Source: Pseudoips prasinana
Lineage: Eukaryota; Arthropoda; Insecta; Lepidoptera; Nolidae
DNA: 64,000 nucleotides
NCBI GenBank assembly: GCA_951640165.1
Contig: OX621237.1
Coordinates: 7,440,001 to 7,504,000 of the forward strand
Direction of reading: 5' to 3'
Shown: in pieces, positions 43,846-53,960 of the stretch
Layout: every line of letters starts with the position of its first letter
How positions within the stretch are numbered: position 1 is the stretch's first letter
The notes under the pieces: model-generated
What the model was told of the DNA's origin: nothing
The model's database searches: none
What the model saw: the letters and a program-made list of their open reading frames with translations, nothing else
Made by a program: the position numbers and the translations under genes

Positions 43846-44317
43846 GGTGAGTATAGACTACAACATTTTCTCGAGCATTTCTGTGTAATGTAACGTTCTT
43901 ACGAACGGTACAATACAGGAAAAAGCTCAGTTTCCAAAGCATTTCCATGTTATGTAACGTTCCTGCGAATGCTCGGCGTTGTTATGGGTAAATGCTCACA
44001 GCGAGTGTGAATTTACCAACACTTCATTGTACCTTGCGTTCATTCTTCTTTAAAATGACGGACCTACAAGTTGCGTGTGCTGCGTTTATCTTGATGAATT
44101 ATATTAATAGAAAAATAGAAAAGAGAGATAGATATATAAGATAACACCAATACGCTCGACGAAATGTTACACCAATATGCTCGGTGGTTTGTACAATAGG
44201 CTGTAACAAAGAGGCGAGCGTGCTCCACGTTTAGTTCGTAAAAGGATGATACACTAGAACATATCATAGAGCAGCTCGTTCTTCTGTTACAAGTAAATGT
44301 TGTAGTCTATACTCACC
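43846..44317 (+). mobile_element. Harbinger-like element, internally deleted
   Basis: Exact 23-bp terminal inverted repeats (ggtgagtatagactacaaca.../...tgttgtagtctatactcacc) enclose 472 bp. The 30-triplet frame at 44055-44144 is called separately as a transposase remnant. Subterminal gcgagcgt/tgctcg-type motifs recur. No clear 3-bp target duplication. Harbinger assignment rests on the N-terminal resemblance and TIR style and is tentative. Confidence 0.55.
44055..44144 (+). pseudogene. N-terminal remnant of a Harbinger-like transposase
   Basis: 29 codons starting MTDLQVACAAFILMNYINRK and ending in a stop after KRDRYIR. The pattern of an Ala/Leu-rich helix followed by a run of basic residues is what Harbinger DDE proteins show at their N-terminus. 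Everything downstream, including the catalytic region, is missing. Confidence 0.4.
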
Positions 44318-44659
44318 TTAACGCAACCTGGGCTGTATGCTATTCACACTGAGTTGCTATGTTATTTAATTTTAACTTCTAGTTTCATTTGTATACTCAT
44401 TTGATCAACAGCCATATCAATCCCTTTGGTATATCCCAAATTAAAAAAAAAAGAAAAATAAAGCATGTTTGCCTGAGATTTATAGGTACTTATTTTCACT
44501 TTTATAACACTTATGAAGAATGTATGTTTTTATTACAAACCTGCTTCTTTTTCCTCATTTAATGAGTTCAGGTACTAGGAAATATAAAATTAAAAAACTT
44601 AGTCAAGTCCTTTCATTCGATACCCATATGGAAGGTATTGTGAATGAAAATATAATTCA

Positions 44660-45240
44660 AAGATTCAAAGATTCAAATTCATTTATTCCATAAAAATTTT
44701 ACATTTATGTGGAATCGTCATATTTTTTTTACCCTACCGTGCAGTGCATGACGTGGCAGCTACTGAGAAACACTGCCAGAAAACTCAGTAGGAATCCGTT
44801 TTTTTAAATAAAATATACTTAAGATTAATTATAATCATGTGTGTTGACTCAGAACAACTCAATCCCAAGCACTTTTATCACTTAAATAATCATAAATTTT
44901 GTAATATGTTCTGCTACACAATTTGGCTTTAATAATTCTTTTTAAACTTATTCGTAGACAATTCTCTAATATCATTGGGAAGTTTGTTATAGAATCTTAT
45001 ACATTGCCCCATAAAAGAGTTACTTATTTTGTGGAGACGGGTAGTATGCAATATGAGATTATTCTTATATCTAGTATTTACATTATGTGTATCGCTCCTT
45101 TTACAGAAGGAATCGATATTTTTATGCACATATAGTAAGTTTTCATATATATACTGAGATGGTACAGTTAGAATGTTGACCTCTTTGAACTTTTCTCTTA
45201 GAGACACTCTCGGGCCAAGATTATAGATAGTAGATTATAG
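44660..45240 (-). pseudogene. Non-LTR retrotransposon, ORF C-terminus and 3'UTR (copy 1)
   Basis: The minus-strand frame 45207-44929 reads MSLREKFKEVNILTVPSQYI, YENLLYVHKN, NTRYKNNL, TRLHKISNSFMGQCIRFYNK and LPNDIRELSTNKFKKNY. This is the characteristic C-terminal domain of CR1/jockey-type reverse transcriptases in insects. Stops follow, then a 3'UTR down to about 44660. A second, shorter copy lies at 53.4 kb. Confidence 0.8.
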
Positions 45241-45244
45241 ATGG

Positions 45245-45715
45245 TAATCCACCATTTTGTGATAGTGGCCATGAACCGATTTTCATCAAACATAGCTAAG
45301 AACACACACGACTAGTTCACCTTGCAAAACAAAAACATAATCGGTTCATTCAAGAACAACGATGCCACAGACAGACACGTCAAACTTATTCCACTCCATC
45401 ATTTTTGCGTCAGGTTTCAAAATAAAGAGTGTCTATTTTATTTCTCTGTTCACGTTGAGATCTTTGTGTCTACTCAAAGGTGTCTAAATTTGTGGTCTTC
45501 TTTTTTCTTGTCTTTTCTTCTCTCTATTAAGATTTGCTCCAAGGCAAATCCATTGCAACTGACCCAGTATTAGATACGATTTCAGCGTCGGCAACGTGCA
45601 TTTAATACCTCAGGTACTGCAAGTTCCCATAGGCTACGATGACAGCTTTAAAATAAGAGGACCGAGAAGATTGTTTGCTGACTTAGGTATAAAAATAAGT
45701 AAACTAGTGTAAATT
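45245..45715. other. No feature recognised
   Basis: Nothing supported; the open frame 45322-45573 looks random. Confidence 0.5.
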
Positions 45716-45721
45716 GATGTA

Positions 45722-45780
45722 CAGAAGCCAGCACATCAAGCTACCCCAATCTGTCAAATTTCCTTAATTGAAAGTGAACC
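45722..45780. mobile_element. MITE-A copy 4 (left end only)
   Basis: cagaagccagcacatcaagc, ccccaatctgtcaaatttcc and aattgaaagtgaacc match the left arm. The rest is missing. Confidence 0.75.
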
Positions 45781-46084
45781 ATTAATTGAGCCACTGCCAA
45801 CGCCGAAACCTTTAGGTATCTAGTGAGCAAGATGGTTAAATAAAGTGCCAAACTCTATTAGACTTTTGTCAACCCCCAACGATAGCTAATATTTACCAAT
45901 TGCAAAGGGAAATACTTCAATATACAAGACTCTGAAAATAATCTACGTTGTCATACAAAACCTCAGTGCGATAAATGAAACCGCCACCTATATTAGGGTA
46001 CAAAACAGCCGGCTTACACCATTTGTTCACAGAGATCGTCAGAAGCCTGACGACATTTAGGCTTGTGATTCAATTTATGTATTA

Positions 46085-46398
46085 CAAGCTGTGCCCCGCG
46101 GTTTTACCCGCGTTAAAATTTATAAATTATCACAGCTTCGCCACCGTATGTGATAGCGTGATAATATGTAGCCTATATGCTGACCCAACCTCTTAGTAAT
46201 ATTCATGCAAAATTGGAAGTAAATCCATGCAGTACTTTTTGAGTTTAGCCCGGACATACATACAGACAAATAGACAAAAATTCGAAAAGCTTTATTTTTG
46301 GCTTCGATATCAATTGTAGATCACGCCCTAAGTATCCTTTAAAAAAATATTAAATGTACAGTTTTGACTTTCCTACGATTTTATTATATGTATAGATA
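46085..46398 (+). mobile_element. Family E dispersed repeat
   Basis: Full-length copy from acaagctgtgccccgcgg to tatatgtatagat, collinear with the 19.4-kb copy. Confidence 0.75.
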
Positions 46399-46399
46399 A

Positions 46400-46890
46400 A
46401 TCGAAAGAAATATCTAAAAGTCTTCTAATTGTTATAGAAAAATACCCAATGGTAATAGTAAAAAGTAGTATTATATGTATGTATAAATTATTAATAGTTA
46501 TAGTAAATATTTAACAAAAACAAAAATAATCCATGTTCAGTATTCTCATTGACAGCAAGTACTTAAATTGACATTCCAGTGAATGAGGTTCAAATTAATT
46601 CTCTATGTAAATCTGATTAAAATTGAACTTTATATAGCGAGCTAAAAGATATAAATTCTCTAAGCCAAACTGTGTCGAACAACAAAGACCATTAAGTGCT
46701 CTTGTATAAATTATTACTATTCATTTAAATTCGTTTAATGTAAAAGGACCCAGAAAGGGAATGAATAATACTGTGCCAAGCATACCGCTTTGAGCAATTA
46801 TTGAGCTGATGATGCAACTGGGAAATTGATAGCAGGGTACTTTTACTATACAAACTCTAACATAAATAGTGGCGCAGACTTAACAACACC
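46400..46890. other. No feature recognised
   Basis: AT-rich; nothing supported. Confidence 0.5.
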
Positions 46891-46894
46891 ATCT

Positions 46895-47135
46895 AGTAAT
46901 TAAAAATGAACAAAATAAAAGAAAACCAGTTTAATTATAAATGTAATAAATAAATTAAAACTATACTAACATAGATATTGGAAATAGATTAAAACTACGT
47001 ACTAATTAAAACAATCATTATAAACTTAAAATAAAAATACTAAATTACAAATAAAAGAATAACTTATAGATAAAAAACCGCTTTCAAGTCCCCATCTGGC
47101 CGGTAAGGTGCCCAAAAAGCTAGCGACGTTACCTC
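46895..47135 (-). pseudogene. Retroelement ORF C-terminus remnant (RGNxASxLGT family)
   Basis: On the minus strand, RGNVASFLGTLPARW is followed by a short divergent end and an AT-rich 3'UTR. The same RGNxASxLGTLP signature occurs at 57.7 and 63.9 kb, and the LGTLP end at 61.8 kb. The element class is not assigned. Confidence 0.55.
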
Positions 47136-47212
47136 TTACCAGTTTAATTAGTTTAATAAGTATTTTTTTTTGTTATCCGTACTAAATGCATCATTTGATT
47201 GTTATTTTCTCT

Positions 47213-47545
47213 GTCTGCCTCGTTGGTCTAGCGGTAGCGTGTTCAACCGCAGATAATGAGGACCTGGGTTCAAATCCCGGGTCAGGCCAGAAAGTAATTT
47301 TGGGATTTTTCCGTAAAAAGAAATTTCTCAGTATCAGCGCGAAGTCTGGAAGCCCGAGCCCCCGTGCCTCGGAGAGCACGTATAGCCGTCGGTCCCGTAC
47401 CTAACCTCTTTCCGGTCGTGTCGCTAGTCGCCCAAGGATCATGGGAGATTTGGAATAAAAAGTGCCCCTGTCCTTGCGCACACACTTGTACATTCTATTG
47501 AGACTTGCCGCCGTGGCTATGGAAATCGGCTAGGAGGACATTATT
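47213..47545 (+). mobile_element. SINE-B, full copy
   Basis: A box tggtctagcgg, B box gggttcaaatccc, body with cgtgcctcggagagcacg and ctctttccggtcgtgtcgct, terminus cggctaggaggacattatt. The opposite strand of the copy at 20.8 kb. Confidence 0.85.
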
Positions 47546-47549
47546 GTTT

Positions 47550-48390
47550 TCTATTATCACACAATACACTTTCAATAAAATTTATTCAGTATGAAAGTTC
47601 TATCTAATACTTAGATATATTTTTCGAACAATTATTCATAGTTAAAAACCTATTTATAACTTATATAAGTACCTATTTGTGTGAGCACTTCGTAGTATTG
47701 TTGAGGTTTTTAATTCGAATCTCATTCGTATTCAGTACAAGTTCAGTTCAACGCACCCCATTTAATAGGAGTAGGATTTTATAAGCTCAATAATATCAGC
47801 GAAGAACTTTAAGAAACGGTAAGGAGATTTAGATCTAGGAAGGTTTGAGTTTAAATAGGTATATATTATGATACAATAACTTTTATTTATTTCTATTAGA
47901 GGCGGGTACAGCCTTCGCCGATCCGATAACGAGTGATGACGTAAAGGAACTAGGTGCGCAATCGCATCTTTAACAATAAAAAACCCAGTATGAATTAGTA
48001 AATACAAAAGAAATCAATGCCTGACTTACTTATCAACAGAACTACATACCTAGAAAAGTTAAATTTTCTCAATTTTCCCACCGTATAAATTTATTTTTTC
48101 TTGTTCTAATAGTTATAAGGCAAATGTTCTAAACGTCATTAAAACAACTGGTGTCGCTAGTTAAAAATAAACACAATATGGCTTGGCGAAAAAGTAATCA
48201 CCAAAATCCTTATCTTTTTATTGGTCCGTGAATGGTCTGGCAATTTAATTTTATATTCAAGGGAAATGGCATTCCTTGGATTACATTAATTTCATCCAAT
48301 AAATGCAAAATTTATTGTGGAATGTTCTTGGGAAACAATAAATGAGACATGACTAATCTAAACAATATACAGACATGACTAATTTAAACA
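47550..48390. other. No feature recognised
   Basis: AT-rich; the 81-codon minus frame at 47762-48007 has no domain. Confidence 0.5.
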
Positions 48391-48394
48391 CAAG

Positions 48395-48715
48395 GTCCGT
48401 TATAATAATAATACTGAATTCATACCTTAATATAGACAGAACAATTCAGACAATATGTAGTACAATATAAATTTCAATACACAATATTAAAAACTTCAAC
48501 TAAACAATCTCCTTGACAATAACTTAATACAAGCAAGCTAAATATCACTACCATTATAAAATAAATTGTATAAATGTTTTAACATTCCGTGTACTTAAAT
48601 ATCTGTAATAAGTAACAAAAATAATTACTGTATTACTACAAACATGTTCTGACTATTTACAAGCGCTTTTTTAAAGTCTACGTGAATAAAAACCTTTTTT
48701 ATTTTATTTTACAGA
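48395..48715. repeat. Family Z dispersed repeat, copy 1
   Basis: Blocks ccttaatatagacag, aatctccttgacaataact, cgtgtacttaaatat, actacaaacatgttctgact and gtctacgtgaataaaaacc. Two further copies, each split by a younger element, lie at 53.8-54.8 kb and 55.3-56.2 kb (inverted). Confidence 0.7.
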
Positions 48716-48804
48716 ACCTAGAAATAATTACATTTAGTTATGTTTAGTTCAGTTGTTAGAGAAAAGTAATGCTTATGTTATTCCTAAAAAATAATCAACC
48801 CATA

Positions 48805-48930
48805 TTTAACGAGCCTGTTGGTATAGTCATTAGTGACCCTGACTACTAAACTAGAGGTCGTGTATTCGATTCCCATCTGGAACAAATCTATGTGTGTGAT
48901 GAGCACGATAATTTGTTCTAGTTCTGGGTG
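48805..48930 (+). mobile_element. SINE-D head
   Basis: tRNA-like head with B-box-like gtattcgattccc followed by the tgtgatgagcacgataatttg block. Confidence 0.55.
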
Positions 48931-48944
48931 TAATTTATCTGCCC

Positions 48945-49200
48945 ACTGCTGAACACAGGCCACCTTCAAAGGTTTCCTGGAGGGGGTTGCCATAGTAACT
49001 GCACTTGGCATGTGAGTTAGCGACCGCAGTTAAGTGGTAGCTAGTACACAGGTGGCGCTGCTGCTTGAGTGGTGTGGGTTACACCACTCAAGCAGCAGCG
49101 CCTTTTATGACACCCACGGGAAGATATTGGGTAACCCTGTTATTTTTTCTGGGTTCAAAACCACACGGTTAATAATGCTGGAACCCGAAAAGAACTATGC
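48945..49200 (+). mobile_element. Family G repeat, palindrome-bearing copy
   Basis: Collinear with 52435-52625: agggggttgcc, gcacttggcatgtgagttagcgaccgcagt, tggtagctagtacacagg, tgacacccacgg, ccctgttatt, aaaccacacgg. Between acaggtg and tttta the normal sequence is replaced by a perfect hairpin (49054-49102). Confidence 0.7.
49054..49102. repeat. Perfect hairpin, 22-bp arms, 5-nt loop
   Basis: ggcgctgctgcttgagtgg plus tgt and its exact reverse complement flank gggtt. The left arm is ancestral family G sequence; the right arm is an inverted copy of it. Confidence 0.95.
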
Positions 49201-49305
49201 CTGGTTTCAGATTTAGGTCGAAGTTAGGGGAAACCCTGATGGAGGGCCGTACCGATTCTGACTTGTAAATTGTATGTACATTGTATTTAGTTTAATATAT
49301 AAGTA

Positions 49306-50295
49306 TTAGGTTGGACAAAAAGTCTTTTCGCATTATAATATACGGTATGAACTTGTTATAAAATATCTTTGGTTATACTATTTGTATTGTTATAAAATTC
49401 ACACTTTCAATGGTACCAAAACCAGCTAAACGGTTTTGGTACCATTGAAAGTGTGAATTTTAAAGAACATTATTCCAAATTCAAATTGGGAAAATGTGTG
49501 ATTTTCATTTGTTTTTCGTACTGTCAAGATGAGTGAGCCTAATGAAGAATTTTCGATACATTTTTAAATTTACTACCACAAAGGTAAAAATGGAACGCAA
49601 ACCGCGAAAAAAGTTTGCGATGTTTATGAACCTAGTGCAGTATCTGTGAGAGTAGCAAAAATTTGGTTTAAGCGTTTTCAATCCGGAAATTTTGATGTCA
49701 AAGTTGCACGTCGCTCTGGTCGTCCTATTACGGATAAAATAGATACAATTTTTGAAAAAATGGAGCAAGATCGGCATATTAGTAGTTACGACGTAGCTGA
49801 AGAACTGCTAATTGACCACAAAATAGTTATGGCGTATTTGAAAAAAACTGGGAACACAAAAAAGCTCGATATTTGTCTACCTCACGAGCTCACTGAAAGA
49901 AACCTAATGAACCGTGTACTAATTTGTGATTCTTTATTACGACGTAATGAAACCGAACCATTTTTGAAGACGCTGATAACTTATGATGAAAAGTGGATCA
50001 CGTACGACAAGAACATGCGACGTGGTCAAAGGCCGGTCAGGCTTCACAGACTGTGGCGAAACTCGGGTTAGCTGGCAAAAAGGTGATGCTGTGTGTGTGA
50101 TGGGATTGGAAGGGCATTATTCATTATTAGCTTAGTACCGGGCGGGACCATCGATTCTGAACTCTACTGCTAGATTAAAGCAAGAAGTTGAGAGAAAACG
50201 GCCGGAATTAATCAACAACAGTGGTTTTTCATCATGATAACGCCATATAATGAATTTACAATATATCTTTGACAGAACAAGCAGGGAAATATTAT
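49306..50295 (+). pseudogene. Decayed, 3'-truncated mariner (distinct lineage)
   Basis: The left terminus ttaggttggacaaaaagtct follows TA. The transposase would start at the ATG at 49529 (MSEPNEEFSIHF, then a stop), continues in the frame 49646-50071 (RVAKIWFKRFQSGNFDV, SGRP, PHELTERN, TYDEKWITYDKNMR) and resumes in another frame with RLKQEVERKRPELINNSGFF and HHDNA. The first two catalytic Asp positions are recognisable; the third and the right end are lost. It is clearly different from the 31/39-kb mariner, and its TIR and wording resemble mellifera-type elements (inference). A perfect hairpin sits in its 5' noncoding part. Confidence 0.8.
49393..49462. repeat. Perfect hairpin, 31-bp arms, 8-nt loop, inside mariner 5' region
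   Basis: Arms 49393-49423 and 49432-49462 are exact reverse complements. Such a palindrome is not a normal part of mariner. Confidence 0.95.
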
Positions 50296-50331
50296 AAAAA
50301 AATCTTGTGACCACTAACGCACTGCCACCTT

Positions 50332-50530
50332 TTTTTTTTATTAAAGACCGCGCCCGGCACTAGGGAATTTAATTCCTGTGTCGCGGGGTACTTTACAGAC
50401 ATATAATTGACGAACACATAATACATCTAGAATCAGAACAACTATTTATGTGTTACACAAATAGCTGTCCTGCGCGGGACACGAAGTAGCGAGGCGAATG
50501 CCTTAGCCACTGCGCAACATGCATACATTC
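50332..50530 (-). mobile_element. SINE-C, second copy
   Basis: Collinear with the 29.2-kb copy on the minus strand, but the B box region has lost several bases (gtcccgcgcagg). It abuts the truncated end of the mariner. Confidence 0.7.
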
Positions 50531-50664
50531 TGATATCTAATGCCCCAGCAGAACTCAGGTTATCCGTATTATCTTAGTTATGTAACATTAAGTGAGCTAA
50601 ATGTGAAGATAGGTTGTCACTCACTATAAACACGCTTTTACCCGCAGTTTTTTACCCGCTTGTA

Positions 50665-50764
50665 CAGACGCCAACACATCCAGCTATAGATTTTCAACTT
50701 TATCACAAAAGCATAAGGTTCACTTTCAAATGGGGAAATTAGACAGTTTGTGTGCTGGCGTCTG
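50665..50764. mobile_element. MITE-A copy 5 (short)
   Basis: Both termini (cagacgccaacacatcc... and ...gtgtgctggcgtctg) are flanked by TA. About 35 bp of the arms are missing, giving 100 bp. Confidence 0.8.
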
Positions 50765-50769
50765 TACCT

Positions 50770-51300
50770 AAAATTATTATTCAGAAAACTAGTTTATTTA
50801 TGCTGACCGTTATATCTGGGCTAATGTGAATACAAAATTAATTACACCTCATTTTAATAATCACAACAAGCTCTACGACGAACACAATAGTCTATACGAT
50901 ATTTCGAGCAAGATTGTGGCTACAAACTTGCAAACTCGTGTGGGGAACTACATATTCAATACAAACTTGTACAGTCGACGTCACGTCAGTACATACACTC
51001 AGACTTGTGCATTGTCTTTATAAGGTAGGTAGTAGAGGCCGTTTTCATACTGCAGCTGTATCCACTGACCTGTATCGGTTATCGAGCACATATCTACATC
51101 TAGAGTACAAGCTAACATGTGGCTATCTGCATAATGCCTATAAGACCTATCCTACTAGCCTAGGTAGACTCTTCGAGATACTAATCCGAAATTTACTCCC
51201 ATTCGAGTATAATATGTATTTCAATTATCTATACGATAATGATCTACTTTTAACCGACTTTAAAAAAGGAAAATTTTATCAATTGGCTGATTTGTTATAT
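50770..51300. other. No gene called
   Basis: A 154-codon frame (50914-51378) runs into a family E repeat, has no recognisable domain and overlaps a second frame. It is most likely chance. Confidence 0.4.
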
Positions 51301-51306
51301 TATTAT

Positions 51307-51630
51307 ATACTAGCTGTGCCCCGCGGTTTTACCCGCGTTAAACTTTATAAATTATCACAGCTCCTCCCTCGTAGGTGATAGCGTTATAATATGTAGCTTA
51401 TATGTTGACCCAACTTCTTAGTAATATTCATGCAAAATTTGAAGTTAATCCATGCAGTACTTTTTGAGTTTAGTCCGGACATACATACAGACAAACAGAT
51501 AAACAGACAAAAATTCTAAAAACTAAATTTTTGGCTTCGAAATCGCTTATAGATCACGCCCCAGGTATCTTTTAAAAAAAATATTCAATGTACAGTTTTG
51601 ACTTTCCTACGATTTTATTATATGTATAGA
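51307..51630 (+). mobile_element. Family E dispersed repeat
   Basis: actagctgtgccccgcgg to tatatgtatagat, collinear with other copies. Confidence 0.8.
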
Positions 51631-51881
51631 TTTTACACATCTCTCGCATACATCTCCAATGTAAGTGTACTGAATTTGAAAATGAATCTTATAATCGATA
51701 TGAAATTCTATCGAGTTGGTCCTATTTTTAATCAGATTATAAACATAGGATTTGTAAAAAAAATTCAAGTATGTTTTATATTTTTAAAACAAGAATTTAT
51801 AAGTACGTCGTACGAACTTATTCGTATGTACGTACATACATCATCAGCCTGATGTCGTCTCCTCTAGGTTTAGGTTAGGCC

Positions 51882-52414
51882 AGCAGTCGTGTATGCGATG
51901 CTGGCTGGCGACTCCACCAAATGGGACGCCGTGGCCTCCTTCTGTGAGGCAGTTTTGCTGCAGAAGGAGGCCGCCGAGCAGGATCGGGAACGAGCCGATC
52001 CCGCTCGTAGGCGGAGGAGACGTCGGGGTGGCGGCGGCAGCCGTTAGCCCAACTCCCCTCGGGGCCGCGGCGGCAGTGTGAGAAGTGTCCTCTATTGTTG
52101 CCACGTACAAGCGGCTCCGGGATTTCAGCGATCTGTTTGTGGCGCAGTCGCTGTGCCATACTGGCAGGAGTCGGCAATAGGGGAGGGCAATCCAAAGCAG
52201 CCCTCCCAGGGTACGTGTCCCGACCATCTGGGACATGGCGCAAAAGGGGGGTACCGGAGCAGCAAACCCGCGTTCCCGGGACTCCCCCATCAGGCGCCAA
52301 GAGAAGTCCACGGCAGGTAGGTTTAGTCGGTGCAAGTCCGACATACCCACCCGCAGACACTTTTTGCGGGTGGCACGCGAAGGCATTCCCCCTGCCTTAA
52401 CAAAAAAAAAAAGG
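51882..52414 (+). pseudogene. R1-clade-like LINE, 3' end with poly(A)
   Basis: GC-rich block in an AT-rich setting. The plus frame encodes VYAMLAGDSTKWDAVASFCE, AVLLQKEAAEQDRERADPAR, RRRRRRGGGGSR, stop. This kind of Trp-x-x-Val...FCE...KE.AE.. Arg-rich end is typical of R1-clade ORF2. About 365 bp of GC-rich 3'UTR follow, closed by a poly(A) run (52401-52411). It is 5'-truncated. Long antisense frames in the same block are shadows of the GC-rich composition. Confidence 0.65.
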
Positions 52415-52434
52415 TTTCTATAACGTTACCATTT

Positions 52435-52625
52435 GGAGGGGTATGCCGCAGTCACCACGCTTAGCGTGCGAGTTGGCGACCGCAGTCAGGTGGTATCTAG
52501 TAAACAGGTGTTGCTGCTGCCCGACTACCGGGTGTATGTATCCCTTAGTAGCTTTTTACGACACCCACGGTATGGTTTGGGGTGGCCCTGTTATTATTTC
52601 TAGGCCAGAAACCACACGGCTACTC
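52435..52625 (+). mobile_element. Family G repeat, reference copy
   Basis: ggggtatgccgcagtcacc, gcgagttggcgaccgcagt, caggtggtatctagtaaacagg, then the ancestral gttgctgctgcccgactacc...cttagtagct segment, then cgacacccacgg and aaaccacacggctact. It gives the state before the hairpin at 49.06 kb. It starts just after the poly(A) of the LINE. Confidence 0.65.
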
Positions 52626-52844
52626 GTACATATATAGATAATATTTCAAGAGTTTCCTTCGTATTGCTTTTAACTATATGTGTAACTGACACAGATAGGT
52701 ATAATACCTTCCATCTTCCATCTGTTATATGATAAAAGCAATTTCAATACATCGCATTTCAGACAACCATCAAAGAATTGTGAAGGAAGACAATATTTTT
52801 CACTCGAAAATTGAAAATTCTTGTACATTTATCCCTAATACTTA

Positions 52845-53166
52845 TCTATACATATAATAAAATTGTAGGAAAGTCAAAACTGTACATTGAGTATTTTTTT
52901 AAAAGGATACTTGCTGCGTGATCTACAATCGATATCGAAGCCAAAAATATAGCTTTTAGAATTTTTGTCTGTTTATCTGTTTGTCTGTATGTATGTCCGG
53001 GATAAAATCAAAAAGTACTGTATGAATTTACTTAAAATGTTGCATGAATATTACTAAGAGGTCGTGTCAACATATAGGCCACATATTATCACGCTATCAC
53101 CTACGGGGGAGGAGCTGTGATAATTTATAAAATTTAACGCGGGTAAAACCGCGGGGCACAGCTAGT
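52845..53166 (-). mobile_element. Family E dispersed repeat
   Basis: Inverted full-length copy, from ctatacatataataaaat (52845) to gcggggcacagctagta (53166). Confidence 0.8.
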
Positions 53167-53369
53167 ATTTTAATAGTTTGGGTATTTCTAGTAGGTGTAT
53201 CCAATATGATATAATCTTTCGCATACAACTGTGAACATATAAGCCGGCCATGTTTCGAGAAGACAATGGCGATGGATGACACCTACATCCTCCGGAAGGG
53301 TGTTAGCAATTCTAATCCTGAATCCTAAATTTGATCTGCAGTGTGTATCGTTCGTAGTTTAACGCAGTC

Positions 53370-53770
53370 AAAGTCAAAGTAACTTTATTCCGTAAAATTT
53401 TTACATTTATGTGGAATCGTCATATTTTTTTTACCCTACCGTGCAGTGCATTACGTGGCAGCTACTGAGAAACACTGCCAGAAAACTCAGTAGGAATCCT
53501 TTTTTTTAAATAAAATATACTTAAGATTAATTACAATCATGTGTTGACTCAGAACAACTCCATCCCAAGCACTTTTATCACTTAAATAATCAGAAATTTT
53601 GTAATATGCCCTGCTACACCATTTGGCTTTAATAATTCTTTTAAACTTATTCGTAGATAATTCTCTAATATCATTGGGAAGTTTGTTATAGAATCTTATA
53701 CATTGCCCCTTAAAAGAGTTAAGTTTATAGTATTTTGTGGAGACGGGTAGTATGCAATATGAGATTATTA
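53370..53770 (-). pseudogene. Non-LTR retrotransposon C-terminus and 3'UTR (copy 2)
   Basis: Closely matches 44690-45060 (ttattccgtaaaatttttac, gtggaatcgtcat, accctaccgtgcagtgc, tcattgggaagtttgttat). The coding part stops at the equivalent of LILHT, with small indels, so it is 5'-truncated. Confidence 0.8.
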
Positions 53771-53960
53771 TACATGTTTCAGTCAGTAATTTTATTTAAC
53801 CCGATATAAACAATTTCGATAATTAAACGTAAACATAATCTCCTTGACAATAACTAAATACAAGCTAGCTTAATATCATTACTAATATAAAATATATTTT
53901 CACAACCCGTGTACCTAAATATCTATATTTAATTAGAAATAATTATGCATACCTACTTAA

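Noticed and set aside
47213..47290. Possible tRNA genes at SINE-1, SINE-B, SINE-C and SINE-D heads
   Set aside because: A and B boxes are present, but the anticodon arms and acceptor pairing do not fit, and each head is followed by the same SINE body in every copy.
49646..50071. Functional transposase gene
   Set aside because: A stop early in the N-terminus, at least one frameshift after residue 140, and loss of the third catalytic Asp and the right TIR show it is dead.
50914..51378. 154-codon frame
   Set aside because: No domain, no codon bias, and it runs into a family E repeat.
51844..52386. 160-180-codon minus-strand frames
   Set aside because: They are shadows of the GC-rich R1-like LINE end, whose plus frame has the recognisable protein.
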